Shown here piece after piece: positions 53,272 to 63,340 of a stretch of 64,000 bases of DNA (positions are counted from its first letter, which is position 1; each line of letters opens with the position of its first letter). The translations under genes were made by a program, and so were the position numbers. Source of the DNA: Nigrospora sphaerica (taxonomy: Eukaryota > Ascomycota > Sordariomycetes > Amphisphaeriales > Apiosporaceae); NCBI GenBank assembly GCA_018287875.1, contig JAGVVL010000001.1:2790001-2854000 (forward strand), given 5' to 3'. The notes beneath the pieces are model-generated. The model was not told where the DNA came from and did not search any database. It worked only from the letters and a program-made list of their open reading frames with translations.

Positions 53272-54302
53272 GAAGGTAGAGCGATGAAGTCGTACAGAGG
53301 GCCTCTGGGCATGAAGAGGGAATCGTGCACATGGCAACGAAGTTAGCACGCTATGCATACAGAGTTACAGACCAGAAGGCCGGCAATTCTAGAGCTGGCT
53401 AGTTTACATGCCCAAGGGACTTATAATAAAGGTGTGTTGCAACGCGCTTGGCCAAGGTGTACGAAAGCTAGTCTTCCCACACAAATGTGTCAATGTTGTT
53501 AGAAATTATGCATTATTGTAAACACTGTCCCATCGAGCGGCCGTGGTTCACCTCTTCTGTCGTTTCGTTGTTTATGTAGCGTAACTCAAGCCTCCGACCC
53601 CCCCGGTGGTTCCACAGATCTGCTTAGACCTTGGCGATTTATCCGCTCATGACGGATGAGCTATTCTGCCTTGGACATTGGGGTGCATGGTAACCTCATC
53701 CTTGCTCTTCCACCCACCCCCTAAGCCGGATTCCGCTGTGAGTGCCCCCAGCGCGGGATTGCCAGCAGCCGGACATTCACTCACACGCATGGCCCTTGGT
53801 GTTTGGAGGCATCCGGTGGATGTTTGCTGGTCTTGGCCGTTGTAGGCGACGTCGGCAATGCTTGACCCCACGGCGCGTAGGGGGGCTGTGGGCAGTGCGG
53901 CCATGCGAGAAAAAGATTCTGGCAATGATCAGATAAACCCCGAGGCCCCCGAACATTGCCTCCTTTCCTCGGAAGCTTGATGGGGACACCACAGCACGCG
54001 CTGATGCCTGCGAGCCGGCTCGTGGCTGGAACAGCAGTACGGGTAGCTTTGCCCCTCCGAGGCATGACGACTAGGGGTAGTAGCCGCATCGTTCGACCCG
54101 CCCATGCAAACGTCCCAGGGCCGTGGAGATCAAAAGGGACGGCAGCGCCAGCAGCATGGAGGCTCCATGGGCGCCGATACTGTCGAAGCCCTCCACAACG
54201 TTGCCGAAGCTCTGAGGCGACGTGGTGCGAGGGACTCAAGCCACAGCGTGAGAGGCATGCCGCACGTCGGCGCCCCGGTCCAAGGCTCGCTTTCTTCTTC
54301 CA
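53272..54302. other. Intergenic region between FAP1 and PEX10 (convergent)
   Basis: About 1 kb between two convergent stop codons, containing both 3' flanks. The part near 53400-53560 is AT-rich, as expected for polyadenylation regions. Frames on either strand have no recognisable domain. Confidence 0.5.
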
Positions 54303-55445
54303 TTATACGCCGCGCAAGGGAAGGATATGCTGCACCAAGCATTCACGCCTGCACAGTGGGCACTCGGGCTTCTCCCTCACCCAGTCGCCGATGCACTCCC
54401 AGCAGAACACGTGGCCGCACTGGGTGGCCGACGGGTTCTTGAGCTCCTCCAAGCACAGTGTGCATTTCCGTTGCTGGGAGCCCTTGATCCAGCCCATGGT
54501 CTTTTCGTCGCTGAGGTCATAGCGCGCCTGCTTTAGTATAGGGGTATGCAGGGCCACACTCAGGTCCAAGTTGGTCTGTGACGAGTCGGGGGCGCCAGAA
54601 GAGGCCAACAGGGCGTTGTTGGCGCTATACGTGTTGCCGTCCAACGAGACATCGGCGCCGGGGTGGGCGGCGCGCTCGCGGGACGGCTGGGCCTCGGCGG
54701 CGCCGGCAAGCGTCGACCGGATGTGCAAGTAGGCCTGGACGGCCATCTGCACGGCCAGGAGCACGCCCAGCACCTCGTAGCCGGCGCGGTCCGACGAGGC
54801 GTCGATTTTGCGGGTGAATATGTAGCGCAGGCCGGTGGCGCGCTTCGCCAGCTCGTAGTAGGAGCCGCTGAAGTAGAAGAGCACGAGGCTGAGGGCATGG
54901 ATGGGGGCCGGGCTCGTGATGGACGAGAGGTGGGCCAGCAGGTAGGCCTGCACCCGGTAGGACCAGGAGGCCGTGTTCTTGGGGTTCTGCATCTTGAGGC
55001 GCGCCAGGTTCCGCTCCAGCCGGGCGCGGATCCGCGCCCGCAGGCCGGGCAGCGCCCTGGTGAGCGCGTACGGCAACAGGATGCTGCCGGCGATGTAGGC
55101 GGCGCGCCGGGGCAGGGCGGGCAGGGCGCCCGTGTCGCCCTCCACCTGGACGAGGTCGCAGTACTCCTCGCCGAGGGTGCGGTTGCCCAGGAGCGTGGTG
55201 AGGCACAGGTACAGCAGGTCGGCGACGGTGCGGGACTCGGAGCTCCAGGCGTGGGCGGAGCGGGCGCCGAGCAGGCGCCGGTGCAGGTCGGTGAGCTGGT
55301 TGGTAAGAAGGCCCTGGAAGTAGGCGTCTTTCTGGTGCGACCGGATGATGTCGGGCGCGAAGGCGAAGGGATAGGGGGACGAGGGCAGGGTCGCGACGCC
55401 GGCCGAGGCCGAGGCGGCGACGGCGGGAGCCGAGGTCGCGGCCAT
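54303..55445 (-). CDS. PEX10: Peroxisome biogenesis RING ubiquitin ligase Pex10
   Basis: Component of the peroxisomal Pex2-Pex10-Pex12 RING complex that ubiquitinates and recycles the Pex5 import receptor. A single exon of 380 residues, a normal length. The N-terminal Pex2/Pex12 domain begins at FAPDIIRSHQKDAYFQGLL and includes several hydrophobic helices (for example AAYIAGSILLPYAL and HALSLVLFYFSGSYYE) that form the membrane part. The C3HC4 RING occupies residues 328-368 (CTLCLEELKNP, CGHVFCWECIGDW, CPLCRREC). The Ala-rich first 25 residues are low complexity. The start ATG is the first in frame and precedes the conserved segment. It is divergent from ERD1, with 1.07 kb between the two. Confidence 0.95.
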   Translation of the reverse strand: MAATSAPAVAASASAGVATLPSSPYPFAFAPDIIRSHQKDAYFQGLLTNQLTDLHRRLLGARSAHAWSSESRTVADLLYLCLTTLLGNRTLGEEYCDLVQVEGDTGALPALPRRAAYIAGSILLPYALTRALPGLRARIRARLERNLARLKMQNPKNTASWSYRVQAYLLAHLSSITSPAPIHALSLVLFYFSGSYYELAKRATGLRYIFTRKIDASSDRAGYEVLGVLLAVQMAVQAYLHIRSTLAGAAEAQPSRERAAHPGADVSLDGNTYSANNALLASSGAPDSSQTNLDLSVALHTPILKQARYDLSDEKTMGWIKGSQQRKCTLCLEELKNPSATQCGHVFCWECIGDWVREKPECPLCRRECLVQHILPLRGV

Positions 55446-56515
55446 AGTCGTCGTGAAATGGAACCGGCGTCCCTGATCGCGCAGGCCAAAAGAAGCTGGT
55501 CGGATGCCGATGCGCTCCCGTGCCCTTGATGGTGTGTGTCGTGGGGGCTCTCAAGGTGGGCAGTTCCGCAAGGTTGGCGGGTAAGAAGGGAAGAGGGGGG
55601 CGCGTGTGTGTGTGCGTGTGTATGTGCGTGATCAGAGGCGTCGGACTACAATAACCTCCATTTCTTCATTATTGGACCTCGGCGCCGCGGTTGACATGGC
55701 CAGCCATCGACACTCTTCCCAATCGGGGCACAGACTGGAGGGAAGACCTCCCGGCATAAGTGATGTACATTGGAAAGTACTTGATCCGGTACAAGTGTCT
55801 GACAGGGGTCTCTGAACAAAGTAGTGAAGGTTACCACCGCCTGTTAGCGGTGACGAAGCCGGCGGGTACGCATTTACGGGACGTAACCGGTGTCGGGAGC
55901 TGCAACCACCATGAGTTGAACTTCGATGCACTACATAAAGTACGTACGGTCGTCCATTACGTCTCAATACTATACGGATTAGTGCCTAGGTTTCGCGTAC
56001 ACGTCGGCATGGGTGGCACACATCGTTTCTATTATGAAGTCTATTTCACGATAGGTACGCTTTATGTACTCTTTTCGTCTTACAATGTGAGATGGGATGG
56101 GCTTGATAATGCCAAGTGCTGCTTCCAGGGTAGGTTGTCCGTCCACCTTCCCGGAGCCACTCGTGCGCTGGCCCGCTGGCCCCTAAAACAGTCGGGTCCC
56201 AGCCCGGGCCGGTACATTCTTATGCTAAGAGATGCACGTACTTGTGTAAGTAGCTGTGTAGCTACCTGCCTGCATAATCAAATCTTGATGGCTCTGGAGC
56301 GTCGACTGTAAGAGTCTGGGGAATATATCCCACCGACGTGGACACGCCAGCCAGATCTCCCCAGTCTTCCCGCCCTCGCCAGTTCTCTCGCAATCTACTC
56401 TTCCGGGCCGTCGCGCACTTGCGAGCCCCGTGGCGACGACCTCACCCTATACCACGCGTCCCAATTGGACTGCGGCCTCGATGCGCAGCGCCCCCCGAAC
56501 CGTCGCCTCGCAGCC
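55446..56515. other. Divergent promoter region of PEX10 and ERD1
   Basis: About 1.07 kb between two divergent start codons. A GT-rich repeat (TGTGTGTGCGTGTGTATGTGCGTG-like units) lies around 55605-55628. No additional gene was recognised. Confidence 0.5.
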
Positions 56516-57792
56516 ATGGATGGCGATGCCGCCGTCGAGCCCGAGCTCGACTCTTTTAGCCTCACTTTTCCCTTGCCGTATCGCGTAGGCTTCATTGTCG
56601 CGCTTGGTAAGAAGGAGCCCTGGCCCGCCGTCTCCTTGCGCCTCCGTCACTGACCGAAAGCCGCACTGCAGCCGCCTGGGCCTGGGGCGCCAACCTTCAC
56701 TACCTTTACCTCGTCAAGATTGACGTCCCGTCCTTGATCCGGTATCCTGCCCGCTCCTCGGCGCACCACCCGCCGCACCACCTCTCCACCTACCGCCTGG
56801 CGACCCTCCTGTCCGCCGTCTACGTCTTTTCCCTCCTCGTCTTCTGGCTCTTCACGCGCCGCGACCCCTCCGCCGTCATTGCCTGGGATTGGCTGCCCCT
56901 CGTATACCTGGTCGTGCTGATTGGCCTCTTCGTCGCACCGCTCAAGCGCTTCTCCAGCGCCGGCCGCGCCCGTTTCCTGGCGACGCTGAAGCGCGTCAGT
57001 ATCGGTGGCATCGCCGAAGCCAAGGACGGCAAATTCGGCGACATCCTGCTGGCCGATGTGCTTACCAGCTACGCCAAGGTCTTCGGCGACCTCTATGTCG
57101 TCCTGTGCATGTTCTTCCGCAGCAACGGCTCGGCGACGGCGCGCCCGGACCGCAGCTGTGGCGGCGCCGTCGTTGTGCCCCTCATCCTAGCTGTGCCTTC
57201 GCTGATCCGTCTCCGGCAATGCCTAATCGAGTACGGGCGGGTGGCGCGGGCCCCCCAGACGGCCGCCACGGGTTGGGGCGGCCAGCACCTCGCCAACGCC
57301 CTCAAGTACTCCACCGCCTTCCCCGTCATCATTCTCAGCGCCATGCTGCGGAACTGGGGAGGCCCGTCGCCCACCCTCTACCGCGCTTGGGTTGCCGCCT
57401 GCATGCTCAACAGCTTCTACAGTTTCTACTGGGACGTGACCAAGGATTGGGACTTGACCCTATTCGCAGGCGCGCGGGAGCGGCGCGCTGCAGAACATCC
57501 GTTTGGCCTGCGTCGCCGCTTGCTCCTCGGGCCGCCCCTGCTCTACTATTTCGTGATCGGCCTGGACCTGCTCCTGCGCTGCACATGGAGCCTCAAGCTG
57601 AGCCCGCACCTGGACCACATCTCCGACTTTGAAAGCTCCATCTTCGTGATCCAGTTCCTCGAGGTCTTGCGGCGCTGGGTCTGGATCTTCTTTCGCGTTG
57701 AGACTGAGTGGCTCCGAAACCAAGTCACCGGGGTAGGTGCGGACGATATTTTACTTGGCGACTACCATTACAAAGATGAAGACGAGGATTAG
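56516..57792 (+). CDS. ERD1: Erd1-like EXS-domain Golgi membrane protein
   Basis: Homologue of yeast Erd1, a Golgi multi-pass protein needed for retention of ER lumenal proteins and for phosphate recycling and retention of Golgi glycosyltransferases. Exons 56516-56606 and 56672-57792 (65-nt intron, CTGAC branch) give 403 residues. Hydrophobic helices lie in the first half (TLLSAVYVFSLLVFWLF, WLPLVYLVVLIGLFVAPL). The EXS-domain signature region includes GDILLADVLTSYAKVFGD, LKYSTAFPVIILSAM, CMLNSFYSFYWDVTKDWDL and FLEVLRRWVWIFFRVETEW. The short first exon is needed to supply the conserved N-terminal FSLTFPLPYRVGF segment. The C-terminus is acidic (YKDEDED). It is convergent with a GT15 mannosyltransferase gene 460 bp away, a potential Erd1 client. 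Confidence 0.92.
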
Positions 57793-58252
57793 AAGACTCG
57801 AGCTCGTCACCAAACTGGCCCATGGGTTTCCGGTGAGGTCCTGCCTACCGCCCCCATCGGTTCTGTCCCAAGTACTTCTACTTGCTGTTTCCCCCAATCG
57901 ACCCTATACCCAAGGACGGGAACGAAAGATCAAAAGCGCCATAATTAGACAGGGGCCATAGATACGGACCGGATGGATGCATTTGCCGGCGTTACACTAC
58001 TACTAGATGGGACTGGACCCAAATATCATCATAACTGAAATCATGGCAATCATTTTGGCCAGACGTCATTCGTTAAGCGCCGACTGGCAGCGGCTGTAAT
58101 ATTGTATGTGGCTTCTGTCCCTCGTTTGCGCGTCTGTACCGGGTCGACGTGGCTCACCGGCCCGGAATTGTTGCGCGCCGCTCATGTGTGCGGATGGATT
58201 AATCTACAGGCAGATGGGTATATATAGTAGTCAAAACGCTTTAAGGGGGGTA
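57793..58252. other. Convergent 3' flanks of ERD1 and the GT15 gene
   Basis: A 460-bp stretch between two stop codons. It is AT-richer than the coding regions, with TATATATA at 58218-58225, and should contain both polyadenylation regions. No gene was seen. Confidence 0.5.
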
Positions 58253-59709
58253 TCATTGCAGCCAGGGAAACCACGGCCGGTAACGGCTGGTGGGCTGTTT
58301 AAGCCTATTCAGACAGTATGCCTCGTGATTTCGCGTCTTGCGGCCATTGCACTCACAGCGGCAGCCAAGGCCCCCCGGAAGCTCTTCCGAGTATTTCCTA
58401 TCGCCGAGCACCTTGGAACCGGGCAGCTGGAGACCGGGCGCATTAGCAGGACACTGGTACAACTCGTCGTGCTGGTATCCAAAGTCTTCGAAGTGGTGGA
58501 TCTGCGATGGGTCCAGGAGCATGGCCACGGCAAGCGAGTGCACGGCGGCATCACCCCACTGTTGAATAGGTCAGTCCTTGGCTCATCAACGGTCGGCGGA
58601 GGCGGGAAGGGGGTGTTATGCCCACCCAAAGGGGGGGGGTCATCACGAGATAGGAGGCGAACATACCCGCTCAAAGTAGAAGCCACCCTTGCGGTCCAGA
58701 TACTCGAACAGGTCCTGGTATTCGCGGCTCCGGAAAAAGTCCATGTCGGCAATCTCGAAATTGCTCCAGTAGTGGCACAAGCTCCATATATCGCCGTAGC
58801 GATCCGTGTGCGGCATGAAATACGACACCATCTGGCGAAACGGGTACGGTACCCAGCTGGCTGTCACCATTGCCTTCCACACCAGGTTGCTCGGTATCCG
58901 ACGCAGCTCCTTCCAGTCGGACACTTCGCGGAACAGAGATGGGCAAGAGGTGCCGACCTCCCAGAGCGCTATGGTGAAGCCGTAGGCCTTTTTGTTCTTG
59001 GCCATGTGCACGAAGGGGTCGTAGGTGATGGCGCAGGTAAAGTCGACATCGGGATCGAGTCGCCAGTACCATTTGTACTTTTTGAGAGCTTCCATCTGGT
59101 AGAATTTGCTGTGGGAAGGGGAATGGGTTAGCACCGGCGCGGGATCGTGGCTAGGGGAGGCTCGGGTGAGAAGGAGCGTGAAGCAACTGACCCGGAGTAG
59201 AACCTGCACATGTGATGGTATCCCTCGCTCTCGGCGTGCGGTATCCCCGCTTCGCCCTGCTCCTTGATGCTCTTCCGGGCGGCGGCGACATCGAAGCCGT
59301 CGGGGTAGGTGAATTGCGCCTTGGGGATGATCTCGAAGGTGGCCTTGCCGGCGGCGGTCCTGTTCAGGGTCTCGATGAAGAGGTCGTCGAAGGGCTCGTC
59401 ATTCATGAAGACGTAGGGGTAGTTAAACCACTGGTTGAAGACCCTCTCGATGCTGGCGACGGCCTTGTTGGCCTTGGCGCGCTCCGAGTTGCGGGCCATC
59501 ATGACAAAGACGGCATTCTCGCGCGGGGCGGCGACGTCGGGCTCCTGGCAGCCCTTGAAGAAGGGCGGGTCGAGCTCGCGGGGCGGCAGAGGCACATTGT
59601 TGCGCGCTCGGTGAATGGCGACCTCGATGAAGAAGACGACGAAGACGGGGAGGATGTACTGCCAGGGCAGTCGCCGCGCCGGGCGGAGGAGACGGCGCAC
59701 CGGAAGCAT
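58253..59709 (-). CDS. Golgi alpha-1,2-mannosyltransferase, KRE2/MNT1/KTR family (GT15)
   Basis: GDP-mannose-dependent enzyme extending O- and N-linked mannose chains in the Golgi lumen. Exons 59192-59709, 58667-59108 and 58253-58558 (introns 83 and 108 nt) give 421 residues. It is a type II membrane protein: a short basic cytosolic tail (MLPVRRLLRPARR), a membrane anchor around residues 15-32 (WQYILPVFVVFFIEVAI), a stem, then the catalytic domain. Family motifs include NAVFVMMARNSE, YHHMCRFYSG joined across the first intron to KFYQMEALKKYKWYWRLDPDVDF, and HYWSNFEIADMDFFRS. The WRLDPDV segment holds the metal/GDP-mannose-binding acidic residues. The last exon carries WGDAAVHSLAVAML and the C-terminal Cys-rich end. 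The start was chosen at the ATG directly before the basic tail; an in-frame ATG 40 codons earlier is followed by unrelated sequence. The exact KTR paralogue cannot be decided. Confidence 0.93.
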
Positions 59710-60860
59710 GGTCAGGGCGGCCGATAGGGAACCAAACGGTGGAAGTTTGGGAAACCAAAAAAAAAGATTTAAAGGGCGACCCTCCCCCCACACTATGCTC
59801 ACGAACGACCCGACGCGAGCGACGGCCACAAAGGGGGAAAGAAAAAAGAAAACAAAGCCCCGTGGGTGCTAGATGCGCAGCATTGAGCAAGGAGAGAGAG
59901 AGAGAGAGAAAGAGAGCCAGCGCGGATCCGAGAGAGGGACGGAAAGTCGACGTGGGGGGGGGGGGAACGAAGAGGCTGCGAACTGGTGAGAAGAGACGGC
60001 GATCCCCTTGCCATCAAAAGGTGCATACACGCGTGCATGGATTGATGGGGATGTAAAATTGGATGGATGAGACCCTGGGAAGGCGTCGTCGACTCTACCT
60101 AGCCCGTCAGTCGTGGCGCGGGAAACGAATAGTAAGCCGCACTGCGGCTAAAGTACATCAACCCGACGTACTACTCCTGACCTACCAACCTCTTACTTGT
60201 ATAAGCAAAGTACCTACGGGCAAGGGAGTCCTATCTGTATATAATCTCTCCATACAGATGCATGGATGCCATCAGCCCCGACGAGGGAGACAGCCCCGAC
60301 CGTCTGGACTCCAAGTCCGCTCACTCGCTACGATGGCGTACCTTGCGTACTTACTTACCTCACGTACACAGTAGTACGAATGCGAGATGGCGGGGCAAGA
60401 CTTTTGCATGCTGGGGAGGGGTTCTCAATTGCCATCCGTTCCTCGCTATCAATATTGTCCGGGGTAAGGCGTCACGCCCGCGCGCCTTCTAGCTGGGTCT
60501 GTGCTAAATGGAAGCTTCATCTACTCAGCCGGCATTCGACTACCTCTGCGCATTGTCGGCGAGTCTAGAGAGTCCGTAATCCTCCGTCGGATCTACAACT
60601 TCCCGAGTGCAGGCATCACCTGTACGAAGGATGCTAACTTATGTGTGGAAGTGCTTCTTCCCGAGAGACATAAAAGCTCCGAGTTGCGAGACGCACGGAC
60701 CATGTGAGCCGGAGGTCCCGGTAGAGCTGCCTTTTACTTTCTGGCTTCCCCCACGTCTCCGTCGGCCGGGACGTGCCTTTCCATCATCTTGCTTTCCCTC
60801 CATCAGTCCATCCATCCACCAACCCAATCCCGTCCCATCCTCTTGATTCACCTTCCTTCA
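59710..60860. other. Divergent promoter region of the GT15 gene and DAP1
   Basis: About 1.15 kb between divergent starts. It contains a GA repeat (59892-59916) and a G12 run (59954-59965). No gene was recognised. Confidence 0.5.
59892..59916 (+). repeat. GA dinucleotide repeat
   Basis: Run of GA units, which is CT-rich on the strand of the adjacent GT15 gene, about 190 bp upstream of its start codon; consistent with a promoter polypyrimidine tract. Confidence 0.8.
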
Positions 60861-61487
60861 ATGGAGTACGTCAACCAGCGCTTGGCCCAGGAGGGCGCTC
60901 GCGACGCTGGCGACATGTAGTAAGCTCTTCCCCCCCCCCCCCCCCCGGTCTCCCCCGTTTCTCCGCCGGCCCGGCCCGGCACGCGGCGCTTCCGAGCTAA
61001 CCGACGGCCCCTCCCTCCCTCCCAACCAAAAAGTACCGGCCTCGTGACGCCGCTCAACCTGCTACTCGCCGCTGTGACGGTGTACGCGACGTACCTGCTC
61101 TACAAGCCGGCGCCGGCGGCCAAGCTGCCGCGCGAGCCGCCGGCCACGGTGTTCCGCGTCTTCACGCCGCGCGAGCTGCTGCCCTACAACGGCCTCGAGG
61201 GCATGCCCGTCTACCTGGCCGTGCGCGGTCGCATCTTCGATGTGACTAGCGGCCGCAATTTCTACGGCCCCGGTGGCCCCTACGAGAACTTCGCCGGCCG
61301 CGACGCGAGCCGCGGCCTCGCCTGCCACAGCTTCGACGAGGACATGCTCACCAAAGACCTCGACGGCCCCCTCGACACCCTCGACGGCCTCGGCCCCGAG
61401 GAGATGGAGAGCCTGCGCGGCTGGGAGGAGCGTTTCGAGAGCAAGTACCTCGTCGTCGGCAAGCTGGTCGCAGCGGGCGAAAAATAA
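60861..61487 (+). CDS. DAP1: Dap1/PGRMC1-type cytochrome b5-like heme protein
   Basis: Membrane-anchored heme-binding protein related to yeast Dap1 and animal PGRMC1, which stabilises and supports cytochrome P450 enzymes such as Erg11 in sterol synthesis at the ER. Exons 60861-60919 and 61034-61487 (114-nt intron) give 170 residues. A membrane segment lies at about residues 24-40 (PLNLLLAAVTVYATYLL). The cytochrome b5-like domain runs from about residue 58 to 165: FRVFTPRELLPYNG, PVYLAVRGRIFDVTSG, FYGPGGPYENFAGRDASRGLA. The family uses tyrosine rather than histidine pairs for heme binding, and several conserved Tyr are present. The start ATG follows CTTCA and gives the usual short lumenal N-terminus. 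The intron contains a run of 17 C starting about 10 bases after the GTAAGC donor, which is unusual. Confidence 0.93.
60930..60946 (+). repeat. Poly-C tract (17 C) in the DAP1 intron
   Basis: Uninterrupted C17 near the 5' end of the only DAP1 intron, far from the acceptor where pyrimidine tracts normally lie. Confidence 0.9.
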
Positions 61488-63340
61488 GAGATACGCGAGG
61501 GTTTCACCGGGCCGGTTTCGACGATGGCACTGCCTCGTCTTCTGAAATCCTTTCTGTCTGCTTCACATTGCTACTGGCCTCACGCCGTCGAGAGGGGTCT
61601 TGGACGGGCGTCTTAGCCCCGCCCAGTCAGCCGACTAGAACTTTGCTGTTCAATTGGACGCCTGTCTGGTTTACTTGAGACTGGCCTCGTAAACCAATGG
61701 AGTCATAGGTTGATGTCTGCAGTCGCCGATGCCTATCCAGTGTTGTCTTGATAACCAGTGAACCCCCGAACCACTAGCGGATTCAGGGTTTCTATTTGCA
61801 GTCACAGAGTAGCCCGCCGGGACTTGCGAAGGAGCAGATTACACGACCAAAACAATGCTTTTGTACCTGCCGCTGCTCGGGGCGATCCAGTGACCGATTT
61901 TAACGGTTAGAACTAGGTGCTGCCATCCTTAGTTTCTCCATATCGCCAATCGGGAGGGCCATGCTGCTTGCCGGCCAAGACATACTTTCATAACTGATCC
62001 TCGGCAGCGGCACGGCGCGGTACCAACTTTGACAGAATCCGATATGCGCAACGGCGTACTACGTGCGCCGGGCGTCCGGAGCTGTTTCGCCTTGAGACGA
62101 CATGTCGCAATGTTCTATTTAGAATTTCTTGTGCGCTTTAGCGGTTTTACTGTATCGGCACCAAGCAAGAGGTCCTTATTAGTTGCAGTCCGGTAGTTCT
62201 GCCGTAGCTAGCCAAGGAGAGAACCTGATGAGGAAGAACAGGCAAAGAAGATAGCGCACCCACGAACGGCATGGAAGGCAACCTCCCTTGGGATAAACCC
62301 GATGGGGCCGTGGTTTCTTGCGTCCGCCGCACGCGGCCGAGACCCCGGCCCGCGACGGGCCTCACGGGGCGTCCGGACGGCCAGTGCTCGACAATCCGAT
62401 GCCGACCCAGACCCTGCCCCTGAGAGTGGCGGGCACAAAGGGGGGAGATGCAGCCCGGGCCTCATGGCGTCCATCGATGACGAATGGGAGGTATACATGC
62501 TCGACTCGACCGAGGCCGCTCCGTGACCCGAACGGGTCTCTCTCCCGCTCGCGCATGAACCCGGCATGGGGACCGAGACCTTCACGCTTCCTAACACTTT
62601 CATGCCGTCGGCCACGCTGGATGGACCTTTCTTACTGACCTGGCTAGCTGGCTGTTTGGCTTCTGCCAGATCCCGGGGCTACCGACGCTCCAGCAGACCA
62701 CCGCCCTCCCCAGTAGTTGCAGTGGGTGGTGGAGTAGAAGGCCTCATATAGTAGTAGTATTGGCGCAAAGTCCGGCTGGGCCAGAGTGTAGGTCAAATAA
62801 CCGTTCCGGATAGAATATCCATACCGGCAGCGGTTCACAAGGGGCCGATCCGCGGTGGCGAGGATCTTCACTCAACGGAACCTACTCAAGTGGGTTTCGA
62901 GGGTAAAGGAATAATCATCAAGGTATTGAAACCGACCAAACCGTCGTTACTATCCAGTTGGGGAAGAGGCCCATGACTACTTGAGGTATCAACTCCCAGA
63001 CGCCAGCAAACCACTGCATGATACTATGCGTACAAGCCAGCAACATAGTGCGACAATCCACCACTCGATTACTCGTCCTTCGGACTGCTCCGAGTTCAGC
63101 CCGCCCGCCTCGTCTGCGTGCGTGTCCCACTTGCCAATGTCCCACAAGCTCTGCGAGGCTCCAAGACCAGCTGCAGAGCGATAGATGCAATGATGAACCA
63201 TCGTCGCCAAAAAAAAGAAGTGCACCGTGCCAGAATCCGGGCTGCCCCCTTTTGGTCTTCCGTGGTATCATTCCTTCCGTGTCCTCCTAATTCAAGTCGC
63301 GTGCGCCCCTATTCCTCCTTTGATGCGGTAACCGAGCATT
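61488..63340. other. Intergenic region between DAP1 and the right-edge gene (convergent)
   Basis: About 1.85 kb between two convergent stop codons. No frame shows a recognisable domain and no RNA gene was seen. Much of 61500-62250 is less GC-rich than coding DNA. Confidence 0.45.

Noticed and set aside
55605..55628. GT-rich stretch considered as telomere-like repeat
   Set aside because: The units are irregular TGTG/TGCG dinucleotides, not TTAGGG; it is a simple repeat in the PEX10/ERD1 promoter region.
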